Below, piece after piece: positions 19,856 through 29,264 of a stretch of 64,000 nt of DNA. The notes beneath the pieces were generated by a model. That model saw only the letters and a program-made list of their open reading frames with translations. It did not search any database and was not told where the DNA came from. The DNA lies in NCBI GenBank assembly GCA_910577175.1, contig CAJTLU010000003.1, forward strand, positions 35,751 through 99,750, in the 5' to 3' direction. A program made the position numbers and the translations under genes. The first letter of the stretch is position 1; every line of letters begins with the position of its first letter. Origin of the DNA: an uncultured Lachnospiraceae bacterium (GTDB lineage: Bacteria; Bacillota; Clostridia; Lachnospirales; Lachnospiraceae).

Positions 19856-20290
19856 TCAGTCTTCCTTCTCCAGCATGGCAACACGCCTTATATGACGCTC
19901 CACGCCTGAGAACGGCGTATCCAGGAACTTATCTACAATCATAAGTGCAGGTCCTGGTCCGACTACCCTGCCGCCCATGGCAAGGATATTCGCATCGTTA
20001 TGGAGCCTGGTTGCCTCTGCACTGAACACATCATGGCAGAGCGCGGCCCGGATTCCCTTTACCTTATTTGCCGCAATCGAAATACCGATTCCGGTACCGC
20101 AGATCAGGATTCCTCTCTCGCACTCCCCGTCTGCCACTGCATGCGCTACCTTCTTTCCGTAAACCGGATAGTCCACCGGGTCCGTGGAATACGTCCCAAA
20201 GTCCTTGTACTCCAATCCTCTTTCGTCCAGATGTTTCTTTACCTCCTGCATCAGCTCATAGCCTGCAGAATCACAGCCTAATGCTATCAT
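19856..20290 (-). CDS. rpiB: Ribose-5-phosphate isomerase B
   Basis: A 144-residue RpiB/LacB-family isomerase interconverting ribose-5-P and ribulose-5-P in the pentose phosphate pathway. Motifs: IALGCDSAGYELM, the active-site cysteine loop ERGILICGTGIGISIAANKVKGIRAAL, and HNDANILAMGGRVVG. It begins one base after the Sua5 stop, with AAGGAGGAG inside the end of that gene, so the two are translationally coupled. Confidence 0.94.
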   Translation of the reverse strand: MIALGCDSAGYELMQEVKKHLDERGLEYKDFGTYSTDPVDYPVYGKKVAHAVADGECERGILICGTGIGISIAANKVKGIRAALCHDVFSAEATRLHNDANILAMGGRVVGPGPALMIVDKFLDTPFSGVERHIRRVAMLEKED

Positions 20291-20291
20291 T

Positions 20292-21365
20292 TTACTTCTC
20301 CTCCTTTGAATTCACATGAATCATATGATATCCCGCCGCCTTTAGCAAACGGTTCATAATCGCCGTTCCGAGCGGGTTATCTGCAAAGCTCTCCGAATAA
20401 ATAACATTGGCGCCAGTTTCGTCAAAACTGCGCAGGGTATCAAACAGGGCTGCTGCAATGGTATCTCCGTCCTGTCTTGTCCCGACACAAAATACCATGC
20501 CTCCCTTATAAAGCCGCTTTGTCTCTTCCGTTGCCAGAATCCCTGTAATTTTCCCCTCCGCGGCATTCTTTACCGCCTCTGCGTTGATATAACGCACAAC
20601 ATCCTCACTCCGGCCCTCGATAATATATAATGGCGCCTTCGGTGCATAATGCCGGTACTTCATTCCAGGCGCTTTTGCTACAACCGGCTCCGACAGGCTG
20701 TGCTTTAACAGCGCCTCATCAAACCGCACCTCACCTAACACCTCTGCCAACGTCTCTGCTGTAATATAGCCCGGACGCAGGATAACAGGCACCTCGCCGG
20801 TCAAATCTACGATAGTGGACTCCAGTCCGATGCGGGAAGCACCTCCGTCTACAATCATATCTATTCTTCCATTCAAATCCTCAATCACATGCTCCGCCTT
20901 TGTCGTACTCGGCCTCCCTGAAACATTGGCGCTCGGAGCCGCCACATAAACCCCGGACAGCCGGATGAGCGCCGACGCAATCTCATCGGACGGCATCCGG
21001 ACAGCAACTGTATTTAACCCGCCCGTTGTCGTCTTCGGCACCTTCGGGCTTTTCTTTAAAATCAACGTAAGCGGTCCCGGCCAAAACGCCTCCGCCAAGG
21101 CATACGCCGTCTCTGGCACCTCTGCGGCAAGCGCCTTCAGCGCGCCGGTATCTGCAATATGCACAATGAGCGGATTGTCAGAAGGCCTCCCCTTTGCAGC
21201 ATAAATCCGCGACGCCGCAGTAACGTCAAAAGCATTGCCGCCCAACCCGTACACCGTTTCCGTTGGAAACGCGACCAGCTTTCCGCTTCGCAGATATTCT
21301 GCTGCTTTTGCAAGCTCGGACTCTTCAAACCGTTCCCTGTCAATTTTAACTATTTCCGTCTTCAT
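20292..21365 (-). CDS. Threonylcarbamoyl-AMP synthase (Sua5/YwlC)
   Basis: 357 residues. The N-terminal YrdC domain makes L-threonylcarbamoyl-AMP for tRNA t6A (GKLVAFPTETVYGLGGNA, KGRPSDNPLIVHI, PGPLTLILKK, AAPSANVSGRPS). The C-terminal Sua5 domain (about 225-350) starts after the linker SPGMKYRHYAPKAPL-type sequence. Start ATG 21365 is 12 bases from AAAGGAGG; an internal GTG at 21377 directly abuts the ribosome site and is less likely. Operon with the amidase upstream and rpiB downstream. Confidence 0.93.
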   Translation of the reverse strand: MKTEIVKIDRERFEESELAKAAEYLRSGKLVAFPTETVYGLGGNAFDVTAASRIYAAKGRPSDNPLIVHIADTGALKALAAEVPETAYALAEAFWPGPLTLILKKSPKVPKTTTGGLNTVAVRMPSDEIASALIRLSGVYVAAPSANVSGRPSTTKAEHVIEDLNGRIDMIVDGGASRIGLESTIVDLTGEVPVILRPGYITAETLAEVLGEVRFDEALLKHSLSEPVVAKAPGMKYRHYAPKAPLYIIEGRSEDVVRYINAEAVKNAAEGKITGILATEETKRLYKGGMVFCVGTRQDGDTIAAALFDTLRSFDETGANVIYSESFADNPLGTAIMNRLLKAAGYHMIHVNSKEEK

Positions 21366-21411
21366 CTGGGTTTTCACCCTCCTTTCACCGCCTTCGCACT
21401 CTGCCTGCCAT

Positions 21412-22158
21412 CTACTGTCCTTCGTTTCCGGACAGATACCGCAAAATGCCAAGGTGCAGTGCCTCTGCTACTTTATTCTGATATTCCTCAGTAATGAGCA
21501 ATGCCTCCTCAGAAGGACTAGAAAGGAAACCACATTCTGCAATTACAATTGTACCCGGAGTTTTCCGCAGCATATAGTAATCGGTATTCGCCTTCGGCTG
21601 TCTTGTATTACCATCCTGTAGTACCTCCGGAAATGCCTTCTGTAATATCTCCGCGAGCTTTTTGCTTTCTTCCGAACTCTTATAATAAAAAACCTGGGCT
21701 CCCTTACAGTCCGGCGAAGGATAGCTGTTCTGGTGAATGCTGACCACCAGGGAAGGCTCCGCCTCTGTAATAATACGGACACGCTCTCTCATATCGTCAC
21801 TCTTTTTATTCTTTGAACTCTCCGGATAAAGCCCTTCATCTCCTGTCCGTGTCATCACTACATGGATATTGCTCTGCTCTAACAACGCCTGCAAACGAAC
21901 TGCAATCGCAAGATTAATCTCCTTTTCCAGCGTCCCTGCCGTCCCTACCTTTCCGGGGTCGACTCCGCCATGTCCCGCATCAATCACTACTACGGTCTCT
22001 TTTTTGTCGTCCTTTTCCAAAAATACCGCTGCCAGCCGTTCTCCCGCTCCGCTTTTTGCAAACAGCAATACCGAACAAAACAGCAGTAACAGCAGGATAT
22101 GCTTATATCTCCGCCACTGCGGCAGCATCTTTTTTCCGTTTTTCCATTCCTTTTTCAT
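21412..22158 (-). CDS. N-acetylmuramoyl-L-alanine amidase, CwlD-like
   Basis: A 248-residue Amidase_3 zinc enzyme anchored by an N-terminal membrane helix (about 19-35, HILLLLLFCSVLLFA). Zinc and catalytic residues are in VIDAGHGGVDPG, LEKEINL, VSIHQNSY and IVIAECGFLSS. Size and topology fit CwlD, which makes muramic-delta-lactam in spore cortex, but other short amidases look alike. It is 43 bases after the GH18 gene, whose family also includes cortex enzymes, so a sporulation role for the pair is plausible. Confidence 0.85.
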   Translation of the reverse strand: MKKEWKNGKKMLPQWRRYKHILLLLLFCSVLLFAKSGAGERLAAVFLEKDDKKETVVVIDAGHGGVDPGKVGTAGTLEKEINLAIAVRLQALLEQSNIHVVMTRTGDEGLYPESSKNKKSDDMRERVRIITEAEPSLVVSIHQNSYPSPDCKGAQVFYYKSSEESKKLAEILQKAFPEVLQDGNTRQPKANTDYYMLRKTPGTIVIAECGFLSSPSEEALLITEEYQNKVAEALHLGILRYLSGNEGQ

Positions 22159-22201
22159 TCCGCACCTTATACTTCTGCTTTAAAGAAATATATGCGCGCT
22201 T

Positions 22202-23914
22202 TTATTCTGCAAGAACTTCCCAGTCAAACAACGCCCAGACCTCCGGCTTTTCAAAGCCAAGCCGCCAAGCAGCTGCTCCTGCCAAATCTGCCGCTTTGAT
22301 ATAGGCAAGCTTTTCCCGCAGGGAATCCGTCTCCTCCAGCCAGATTTTATACGTTGCCTGACCCTTTTCATACTCCGCATAATACTGACGCACCGTTTCA
22401 TCCCACTCCGCCGTAACACCGTTTCTTGCAAGCTCCGCTTCTGCAGCCGGCATGGCAAGCGCATCCGACGTCAGCTTTTTTACGCCGTTTTCTTCTGTCT
22501 CCATCCATAGTCTCGTATAAAACGGCACTGCCATAATGACCTGCTCCTTCGGCACCATCGTCAGTATATTGTCCACTGCTGCGGTCAGATATCCGTACGA
22601 AGCAACCGAACCTGCCGTTTCCGAACCTGCGTAATGCTCATCATATGCCATGATAACTACATAGTCCGCTACCTTTCCCTGGGACTTCCAGTCATAATAC
22701 GCCGCGCTGGCAGACGGCACATAGTTGTCAACCGACAGCACAATACCGTTTACACGGCATTCTACCGAAAGCTCCCGCAAAAACTGGATAAAATGAGGGC
22801 CTGTGGCAAGGGAAAGCATTTCAAAGTCTATATTCAGGCCGTCCAGGTCATACCGGAGCGCCTCGGCAATCAACGCATTGATTAAGGTCTCCCTTGCCTT
22901 TGTGGAAGAAAGCACGGAAAACGAATCTACCGTCTTATCAAAATTATCTACCAGAGCCCAGACTTTTAGTCCATACTCCTTTGCTTTTTTTACATAACTC
23001 TCGTCTGCAAGGGAAGAAATATTCCCTTCACTATCCGTAATACGGAACCAGGTCGGAGAAACTATTGTCATAGCCTCGTTTCCCTCCACAAGACCCGAAA
23101 GTCCCGCATTCGCCTGTGTATTTGTCACCTGATGCCAGCCAAGTACTACTTTTTCTTTCTCTAAACTATGTGCATACTCCGGTTCCTGATAATTAGAAGC
23201 ATATGTGGAATAATAAGTTTCACCTAACTCCTTCTTTCTCACAAACCCATAAAGCCCGTCTTCTGTCATCACCTTTACAAAGTTCTTTCCTTCTTCCTTT
23301 CCCGCCTCCACATACCAGAGCCGGCTTTTTTCCGGCAGGTCGCATAAAATGCGGCTTTTGATATCCGCCGCCTCCCGCAGCACGGTCCGCTCTTTCACAT
23401 CAAGGGAAAGCATGTCCTTTGCGCCTGTACGGATGAGCACCCGCGCAGGCTTCTCCAGAACGGTATAGGTCATATCGGAAAAAAGCGCTACAAACTCCAG
23501 AGACAGATACGGCGTGCCCGCCTTTAGCATCACTGCAGGCGATGTCAGCGTATGCCTGCTCTTGTTGCTGTAATACACATCCTCCCCTAACAAGGCGCGG
23601 ATAATCTCCGTCGGCGTCGTAAAGGAAAGCACCGCCTCACTTTCGTCATAATAGAACTCTTTATTAATATGCGACAGGACAGTCGCAAAATCAAGATAAA
23701 CCCCTTCTCCGGAGAGCAGGGCCTTTCCTTCATACTCTTCCTGCCAGAACATCACGTGCGCTTCACCCTCCGCTACCGGATAAACCTCCGCAGGGGCCAC
23801 ACGCTCTTTCCCTGGCGTATATTTTTTTACCAGTGCCGCCCCAAGCAGCACTGCAATCAGGAGCAGTGCCACAAATGCACCAATCACCGTAATTCCCGTC
23901 TTCTTCACAAACAT
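22202..23914 (-). CDS. GH18-family protein with copper-amine-oxidase-like N-terminal domain
   Basis: 570 residues. A signal-anchor helix (7-29), then a copper-amine-oxidase-N-like region (about 65-160, FVALFSDMTYTVLEKPARVLIR), an SH3-like stretch (about 170-230) and a GH18 barrel (about 255-565). The GH18 catalytic motif D-G-L-N-I-D-F-E spans 358-365, with Glu365 as the acid. Relatives include spore-cortex N-acetylglucosaminidases (YaaH/SleL type) that act on peptidoglycan. It is the first gene of the operon with the CwlD-like amidase, sua5 and rpiB. Confidence 0.88.
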   Translation of the reverse strand: MFVKKTGITVIGAFVALLLIAVLLGAALVKKYTPGKERVAPAEVYPVAEGEAHVMFWQEEYEGKALLSGEGVYLDFATVLSHINKEFYYDESEAVLSFTTPTEIIRALLGEDVYYSNKSRHTLTSPAVMLKAGTPYLSLEFVALFSDMTYTVLEKPARVLIRTGAKDMLSLDVKERTVLREAADIKSRILCDLPEKSRLWYVEAGKEEGKNFVKVMTEDGLYGFVRKKELGETYYSTYASNYQEPEYAHSLEKEKVVLGWHQVTNTQANAGLSGLVEGNEAMTIVSPTWFRITDSEGNISSLADESYVKKAKEYGLKVWALVDNFDKTVDSFSVLSSTKARETLINALIAEALRYDLDGLNIDFEMLSLATGPHFIQFLRELSVECRVNGIVLSVDNYVPSASAAYYDWKSQGKVADYVVIMAYDEHYAGSETAGSVASYGYLTAAVDNILTMVPKEQVIMAVPFYTRLWMETEENGVKKLTSDALAMPAAEAELARNGVTAEWDETVRQYYAEYEKGQATYKIWLEETDSLREKLAYIKAADLAGAAAWRLGFEKPEVWALFDWEVLAE

Positions 23915-23952
23915 TTCCTCTTTTCCGTATAGTCTAAGCAGATTCTGCTTTT

Positions 23953-23981
23953 AGTATATACAAGATACCTGAAATAATCAA
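23953..23981 (-). promoter_or_regulatory. Promoter of the GH18-amidase-sua5-rpiB operon
   Basis: Minus strand -35 TTGATT (23976-23981), 17-base spacer, -10 TATACT (23953-23958). Leader about 30 bases. A vegetative-type promoter, not an obvious sporulation sigma site. Confidence 0.6.
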
Positions 23982-24046
23982 CCCCAATTTTCCCTTGGGT
24001 TTCCGCATTTTTTAATCATTTTAAGAAGTTCCGTGGATGGCACGGT

Positions 24047-24194
24047 ATCTTATTTTTGCATTTGTCCGAAGGACCGCGGTCTTTAGCGGAGCCGGAATCA
24101 CCTTTTAGAGCTGGTTAGGCGCGAGGACGCTGCCGAGCGGCTTAACAGCTCTTAAAGGAAGTCTGGTGACGCGTAGCGCATGCAAAAATAAGAT
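24047..24194. repeat. Second copy of the inverted-repeat element
   Basis: Terminal arms 24047-24061 and 24180-24194 are perfect 15-bp inverted repeats (ATCTTATTTTTGCAT and complement), with weaker pairing outside. The 118-base interior matches the 11351-11537 element in order and spacing. A GGGTTTCCGCATTTTTT segment immediately to its left (from about 23997) belongs to the TTTCCGCA family. Confidence 0.7.
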
Positions 24195-24563
24195 GGCATG
24201 CATCCTCCGGGACATCCTTTGGCATACAAAACGCGAAAGCCCAGGGAACTGCCGCCGCAGACATCTTTTTCGTGTCTTTTCCTTGTTTTGAGAGAACAGG
24301 AACGCCGCTTCCGCTTCTGCGGCGGCAAATCCAAAGGGTGCTGCCCTGTGCATTCCGGCACAGGAGGTAACTCCTGTTACCGGGAACAAAGAATTCACTT
24401 GCGAACTCTCGCGCCGCACGCAATCGCCTGCGACATCTTCCAAACAGAAAGGAGGCAGAACGTGATATGCAAAACACGCCTCCGGTCTGGCGGCATACAC
24501 CGCCGGGCAGCAAAATGCAATCCGGCTGTCCGGTCACGCTTTAAGGTAATGTTACCAGTAGTG
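24195..24563. other. Gap without a supported gene
   Basis: About 370 bases between the repeat element and the end of the kinase gene. Frames of 120-130 codons exist on both strands. None has a ribosome site, a recognisable motif or a composition like neighbouring genes, and the minus-strand ones would run through the repeat. No terminator was found for the kinase gene within it. Confidence 0.5.
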
Positions 24564-25877
24564 TTACCAAAACAGCTTTTTTAAGAAACGCCCGGTCTTG
24601 CGGTCCGGGTACAATACGTCGCAAAGCGGCGGAAGGAGCCTTACCCTGTGAAGCCGTAAGGGAAGCTCCCCTGCCTCTCCTCCTGTCACAAGCGCCGTAA
24701 TCCCCTGCCGGAGCAGACGCTCCGGCAAACGTCCGGCAAGCGCCTCCCAGTCGCACAGCCGCCACGGATACAGGTCTCCGAGAACAAAACGGCTGCTGCA
24801 ACGGAAGAACTCGTCCCGGAAGCGTTCAAAAGACACGCCAAAATTAATTATAATGACCGAAAAACCACGTGCTACACAGTCCCCAATAATAGAAGGAGCA
24901 GTTCCCGTGATATACCGGACCCCGCGCAGGGTAAACTCCTCCGGTATAGCCTTTTCCCTGCCGGACAAGCTCTGGAAGAGCCTTGGCAAAACCGGCTGTC
25001 CCGATAAATCGATACAGACCGTTTTTCCCTGTTCCCGCTCGCCAAAATATCCCGCAAGCAGCGTACAAACGGTAGCCGTATCTGCACCCTCATGGGCACC
25101 GATGACACCAATCAGATGCGGTACGTCTCTTTTTCCATGTTTTTCTTTCCTGTTTCTGCCGCTTTTCTGCGTCCGGAAGCAAAGCCCCTGCAGCTCTTCC
25201 TTTAATTCCCCGACACTACGGTAGCGCCTTGCCGGCTGCGGCTGCACACAACGCCGGTAAATTTTCTCTAACTCCTTTCCCTTTTTATTTCCCTCTCCCA
25301 GCATAACCCCTATGACACACCCGATTCCATATACGTCCGAATACTCTCCCGCTTCCCCGCGGTACTGCTCCGGAGCCGCAAACCCGTCTGTGCCGAATAC
25401 AACCCCGTAACGGCTTTCTTTGCTTACGGCGCCACCAAAATCGATTAAGGAAATCCTGTCACCGTTTACAACGATATTTTCTGGCTTTACATCCAGATAA
25501 AGGATACCTTTCTGATGTAGATATTCCATGATTTCACAAAGCTGAAGGGAATAATACGAAATAAAAGAAACCGGAAGGCATTTCTGCCTGATAAGAACTT
25601 CGTTCAGAGGCTCCCCGCCCATATCTTCCTCAATGATGTAGGAAGCCGTATCGTCTTCCTCTATATCATAAATGCAGGGAATTGCTGCATGATGCAGCTG
25701 TTTTAGAATGTGTGCTTCTTCCAGCCGTTCCCGGTAAAACGGTCTTTTTTTGCAAAGGCGCTTAATCACGCGCCGCTCTTTCAGTACCTCGTGTTCCGCA
25801 AGAAACACCTCTCCTCCGCTGCCGTTTGCAAGCAGCCGCACAATACGGTATTTCCCGAACAATAGCTTATCTTCCAT
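24564..25877 (-). CDS. Ser/Thr protein-kinase-like domain fused to a degenerate MinD/CpaE-like domain
   Basis: 437 residues. Residues 1-220 are a Hanks-type kinase fold: Gly loop ANGSGGEVFLAEH, Lys39 (VIKR), catalytic loop YLDVKPEN (Asp129, with Tyr-Leu in place of His-Arg), Mg2+ loop IDFGG (Asp146), and AAPEQYRG. Residues about 250-430 resemble a MinD/CpaE ATPase (LIGVIGAHEGADTATVCTLLAGYF, then TVCIDLSG), but the P-loop lacks the lysine. No PASTA or membrane segment. Start ATG 25877 has AAAGG a few bases upstream; the frame extends further without support. Function unknown. Confidence 0.82.
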   Translation of the reverse strand: MEDKLLFGKYRIVRLLANGSGGEVFLAEHEVLKERRVIKRLCKKRPFYRERLEEAHILKQLHHAAIPCIYDIEEDDTASYIIEEDMGGEPLNEVLIRQKCLPVSFISYYSLQLCEIMEYLHQKGILYLDVKPENIVVNGDRISLIDFGGAVSKESRYGVVFGTDGFAAPEQYRGEAGEYSDVYGIGCVIGVMLGEGNKKGKELEKIYRRCVQPQPARRYRSVGELKEELQGLCFRTQKSGRNRKEKHGKRDVPHLIGVIGAHEGADTATVCTLLAGYFGEREQGKTVCIDLSGQPVLPRLFQSLSGREKAIPEEFTLRGVRYITGTAPSIIGDCVARGFSVIIINFGVSFERFRDEFFRCSSRFVLGDLYPWRLCDWEALAGRLPERLLRQGITALVTGGEAGELPLRLHRVRLLPPLCDVLYPDRKTGRFLKKLFW

Positions 25878-25977
25878 CTTCTCCTTTCTGCCCGCCTGCG
25901 CGGACTGATTTGTCCTTTTGTCTGTTCCTTTTTCTGTGTCCGGTCTTCCGGATTGCCGGTGATTTCCACCTGTCTCT

Positions 25978-26006
25978 ATTATACTCCATACCCCCTTCCC
26001 CTGCAA
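25978..26006 (-). promoter_or_regulatory. Promoter of the kinase-like gene
   Basis: Minus strand -35 TTGCAG (26001-26006), 17-base spacer, -10 TATAAT (25978-25983). Start near 25971, leader about 95 bases to ATG 25877. Its position downstream of the longer open frame supports the shorter start. Confidence 0.6.
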
Positions 26007-26121
26007 GCTTTTTCCTCTCTGCATATTTCACAAACTTCCGGAGAAAATTTGTACGGTATCAACAATTCCAAACATCTGGATTTCCGTTCCCTCCTTTATA
26101 CAAACTTCACAATTTATGTTA

Positions 26122-26150
26122 TTGACTTTCGTACAGATTTCCTATATACT
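26122..26150 (+). promoter_or_regulatory. Promoter of mecA
   Basis: -35 TTGACT (26122-26127), 17-base spacer, -10 TATACT (26145-26150). Start near 26157, leader about 25 bases with GGGGGTG before ATG 26183. Confidence 0.75.
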
Positions 26151-26182
26151 TTGTATAACATGAAAAAGGGGGTGCATACTCT

Positions 26183-26926
26183 ATGACAATCGAGCGTTTA
26201 AGTGATACACAGATTCGCTGTACACTGAATAAGCAGGATTTGCAGGAACGTCAATTACAACTGAGCGAATTGTTTTACGGCGGCGAAAAAGCAAAAGAGT
26301 TATTTCGTGATTTAATGCAGATGGCATCCTATGAATGTGGTTTTGATACCGAGGACTTACCTCTTATGATTGAAGCGATTCCGGTAGATGCTGACTGCCT
26401 TGTTCTTGTTGTTACTAAGGTAGAAGATTCTGACGAGCTGGATTCCAGATTTTCTAACTTCACCCCGTTTGCGGAAAAGAATGCCCCGTCCGAAAAGGCG
26501 GCAATTCCGGCGCTGGCGGACGAAATACTGAATTACTTTTCACAGTTTAAAGAGCTGTTAAACAAAAAGGCAAACGAACTTTCTGCAAAGACAGAGGAAA
26601 CGGACGACGCTGAACCGGACGCTCCTGCTTCTCTTGTAAAGATGTATCAGTTTGATTCCCTGCAGACCGTCAGCCGCTTTGCTGCAGTCATTCTTCCTCA
26701 CTACCGCGGTAATGTCAGGCTTTACAAGGACACTGCAGGCGGAAGCTACTATCTGCTTCTGAATATGCTGGAACACACTGCAGAGGAATTTAATAAGCTG
26801 TGCAACATCGCCTCCGAGTACGGGCGCTCCGTACCGGCAACGAATGCCTCGCTGCTTTATTATCACGAGCATTTTAACTACATTGACGAGGAACATATTT
26901 TAGAAACACTGGCGAAATTAAATTAA
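26183..26926 (+). CDS. mecA: MecA-family ClpC adaptor protein
   Basis: A 247-residue protein with the two-domain MecA layout. The N-terminal substrate-binding domain (1-90) contains TIERLSDTQIRCTLNKQDL and ELFRDLMQMASYECGF. An acidic Lys/Glu linker (about 95-150) follows, then a C-terminal ClpC-binding domain (about 155-247, QFDSLQTVSRFAAVI, GSYYLLLNMLEHTAEEFNKLCNIASEYG). Known MecA proteins deliver substrates to the ClpCP protease. Monocistronic, with its own promoter and terminator. Confidence 0.92.
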   Translation: MTIERLSDTQIRCTLNKQDLQERQLQLSELFYGGEKAKELFRDLMQMASYECGFDTEDLPLMIEAIPVDADCLVLVVTKVEDSDELDSRFSNFTPFAEKNAPSEKAAIPALADEILNYFSQFKELLNKKANELSAKTEETDDAEPDAPASLVKMYQFDSLQTVSRFAAVILPHYRGNVRLYKDTAGGSYYLLLNMLEHTAEEFNKLCNIASEYGRSVPATNASLLYYHEHFNYIDEEHILETLAKLN

Positions 26927-26954
26927 GATTATCGTACTTGTTAAATCAACCTTT

Positions 26955-26991
26955 AAGAAAGGGCTGCCGCTTCACGCGACAGCCCTTTCTT
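26955..26991. terminator. Terminator of mecA
   Basis: A 12-bp perfect stem (26955-26966 with 26980-26991) ending in TTTCTT, about 30 bases past the mecA stop. The stem begins AAGAAA, so it can also act leftward. Confidence 0.8.
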
Positions 26992-27029
26992 GTAATCTTG
27001 TAATCTTGCAATCAAGGAAAATCTTTCTG

Positions 27030-27080
27030 CTGTAAAGGGAAGCCGCTTATGAAATAAGGCAGCGGCTTTCCTCTTTACAG
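27030..27080 (-). terminator. Terminator of the xylan operon (after GH3)
   Basis: A long stem (27030-27047 with 27061-27080, two-base bulge, loop of 13) just past the GH3 stop. Leftward it ends in CTTCCCTTT, a weak pyrimidine tract. It is the last hairpin of the 27094-44790 gene series. Confidence 0.6.
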
Positions 27081-27093
27081 GCAGACCTTTACT

Positions 27094-29247
27094 TTATAAA
27101 AGCTGCTCTATCTTTCCGCAGGTCACAAGGAAGCTCTGCGGCTTCTTTCCAGTCAATGCGGCACTTCTGCCATCCGGCTGGGATGCTCCCACAAACACCT
27201 CATACTCTCCTGCGTTTAACATAAGCTTTGCCTCTTCGTCGTAAAGAGCAAACGCTGTATCCTTCAGCACAATTTCCACAGTCGTACTCGTTCCGGCAGC
27301 CAGCCTTACCTTCTTTAACCCCTTGAGCTGGTAATTCGGCGCACCTGGAACTCCCTTTACCTTTACATAAACCTGTATGGTCTCGGCACCGTCATAGCTG
27401 CCATGATTCGTTACCTCCGCCTTCACCGTAATGCTTCCATCCTTTGCAATCTCCTTCGCGGAAAGCTCTGCAGATACGGTAAAGTCCGTATAGCTGAGTC
27501 CGTAGCCGAACGGATACAACGGCTCCTTTTCCATGTAACGGTAGGTTCTTCCTTTCATGCTATAATCCGTGAACACCGGGAGCTCCTCGGAGGTACGGTA
27601 GAACGTAACCGGAAGCTTTCCTTCCGGAGAAAACTCGCCGAACAGCATCTGTGCCACGGCACGGCCGCCCTGCGCGCCCGGATACCAGCCTTCCACAATT
27701 GCAGGAATATGCTCCTCTGCCCAAGGAAATGCCAGCGCACTTCCAGACAGAAGTACGAGCACAACCGGCTTCCCGCTTGCGTAAATCTCCTGCAACACCG
27801 CATTCTGCAAGCCCGGAAGCTCCAGATTCGGCTTGTCACCACTGGCAAACTCGTTCCCCTGGTCGCCTTCCTCGCCCTCCAGACCTGCGTCCAGACCCAT
27901 TACTGCAATTACGACATCCGACTCGTCGCACACTGCGCGCACCTCTGCAATACGGTCATTCTCAATTCCAAGTCCCGATATCTTCTTCCGGAAGAGATGG
28001 CACCCCTCGGAATAACGCACCGTAACCTCGTCGCCAAGGTACTCCTGGATTCCTTCCAGAACAGTAACATACTCGGACGCGGTTCCCTCATAGTTACCGA
28101 TAAGCGCTTTTCTGTTATTCGCATTCGGTCCGATAACACCGACGGTCTTTAGCTTCTTTTTGTCAAGCGGCAGCATCTGGTTCTCATTTTTGAGCAGACA
28201 CAGCGTCTTCTTTGCCACGGAAAGATTGAATGCCTTCTGCTCCTTACTGTCTACCGCAGAATAATCAATCGTATTGTACGGCACCTTTTCCGGCGCATCA
28301 AAAATGCCAAGCCGCATCTTTGTCACATACAGACGCTCTACTGCACGTGTCAGCGTTTCCTCGCTTACCAGGCCTTCCTTTACTGCCTCCAGCAGATAAG
28401 TATAAATGTGACCGCAGTTCAAATCACATCCGCTGTTCATTGCAAGCGCCACCGACTCAAGCGGCGTACTTGTCAGCGCATGTCCCTCATGGAAATCCTT
28501 AATTGCCCAGCAGTCGCTCGTCACGTGTCCGTCAAAGCCCCATTCATCCCGGAGAATATCCTGCAGCAATGTCTTGCTGCCGCAGCACGCCTCTCCGTTC
28601 GTACGGTTATATGCTCCCATCACGGCTTCTACCTTTGCCTCCTGCACACATGCCTTAAAGGCAGGCAGATACGTCTCATATAAATCCTGCTTTGAAACCT
28701 CGGCGTTAAAGCTGTGCCGGATATCCTCCGGACCGGAATGCACCGCAAAATGCTTTGCGCAGGCAGCAACCTTTAAATACTTCTCATCCTTTCCCTGCAT
28801 TCCTTCGATAAAACGCACACCAAGACGCGATGTCAGATACGGATCCTCACCGTAGGTCTCATGGCCTCTGCCCCAGCGCGGGTCACGGAAAATGTTCACG
28901 TTCGGCGCCCAGAACGTCAGCCCCTTGTAAATATCGGTGTCCCCGTACTTCTGCTGCATATTGAACTTTGCACGTCCTTCCGTAGAGACATGGTCTCCGA
29001 TTTCTTCCATCATCTCCTCATCAAATGCAGCCGCAAGACCGATTGCCTGCGGAAACACCGTTGCTACACCAGCTCTTGCCACGCCATGCAGCGCCTCATT
29101 CCACCAGTTATATGCTTTAATCCCGAGGCGTTCGATTGCCGCCGCGCCATGCAGGGTCTGAAACACCTTTTCCTCCAGTGTCATTTCCGCAACCAGTGCC
29201 TTTGCCCTCTCTTGAAACGAAAGCTCTTCATTCTGATATGTTTTCAC
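27094..29247 (-). CDS. GH3 beta-xylosidase-like glycoside hydrolase, intracellular
   Basis: A 717-residue GH3 enzyme: an N-terminal TIM barrel with WWNEALHGVAR, FWAPNVNIFRDPRWGRGHETYGEDPYLTS-type sequence, KHFAVHSGPE and nucleophile Asp245 (VTSDCWAIKD); an alpha/beta sandwich; and a C-terminal fibronectin-like domain (about 595-710). The ALHGVAR and GPE motifs favour beta-xylosidase over beta-glucosidase. No signal peptide, so it acts on imported oligosaccharides. GTG 29247 follows GGGGGA. Last gene of the twelve-gene series, 17 bases after the GH10 gene. Confidence 0.92.
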   Translation of the reverse strand: MKTYQNEELSFQERAKALVAEMTLEEKVFQTLHGAAAIERLGIKAYNWWNEALHGVARAGVATVFPQAIGLAAAFDEEMMEEIGDHVSTEGRAKFNMQQKYGDTDIYKGLTFWAPNVNIFRDPRWGRGHETYGEDPYLTSRLGVRFIEGMQGKDEKYLKVAACAKHFAVHSGPEDIRHSFNAEVSKQDLYETYLPAFKACVQEAKVEAVMGAYNRTNGEACCGSKTLLQDILRDEWGFDGHVTSDCWAIKDFHEGHALTSTPLESVALAMNSGCDLNCGHIYTYLLEAVKEGLVSEETLTRAVERLYVTKMRLGIFDAPEKVPYNTIDYSAVDSKEQKAFNLSVAKKTLCLLKNENQMLPLDKKKLKTVGVIGPNANNRKALIGNYEGTASEYVTVLEGIQEYLGDEVTVRYSEGCHLFRKKISGLGIENDRIAEVRAVCDESDVVIAVMGLDAGLEGEEGDQGNEFASGDKPNLELPGLQNAVLQEIYASGKPVVLVLLSGSALAFPWAEEHIPAIVEGWYPGAQGGRAVAQMLFGEFSPEGKLPVTFYRTSEELPVFTDYSMKGRTYRYMEKEPLYPFGYGLSYTDFTVSAELSAKEIAKDGSITVKAEVTNHGSYDGAETIQVYVKVKGVPGAPNYQLKGLKKVRLAAGTSTTVEIVLKDTAFALYDEEAKLMLNAGEYEVFVGASQPDGRSAALTGKKPQSFLVTCGKIEQLL

Positions 29248-29264
29248 AGGAATCCCCCTTTCTT

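Noticed and set aside
24105..24584. Overlapping frames of about 130 codons on both strands
   Set aside because: No ribosome sites or motifs; the minus-strand frames are built partly from the inverted-repeat element.
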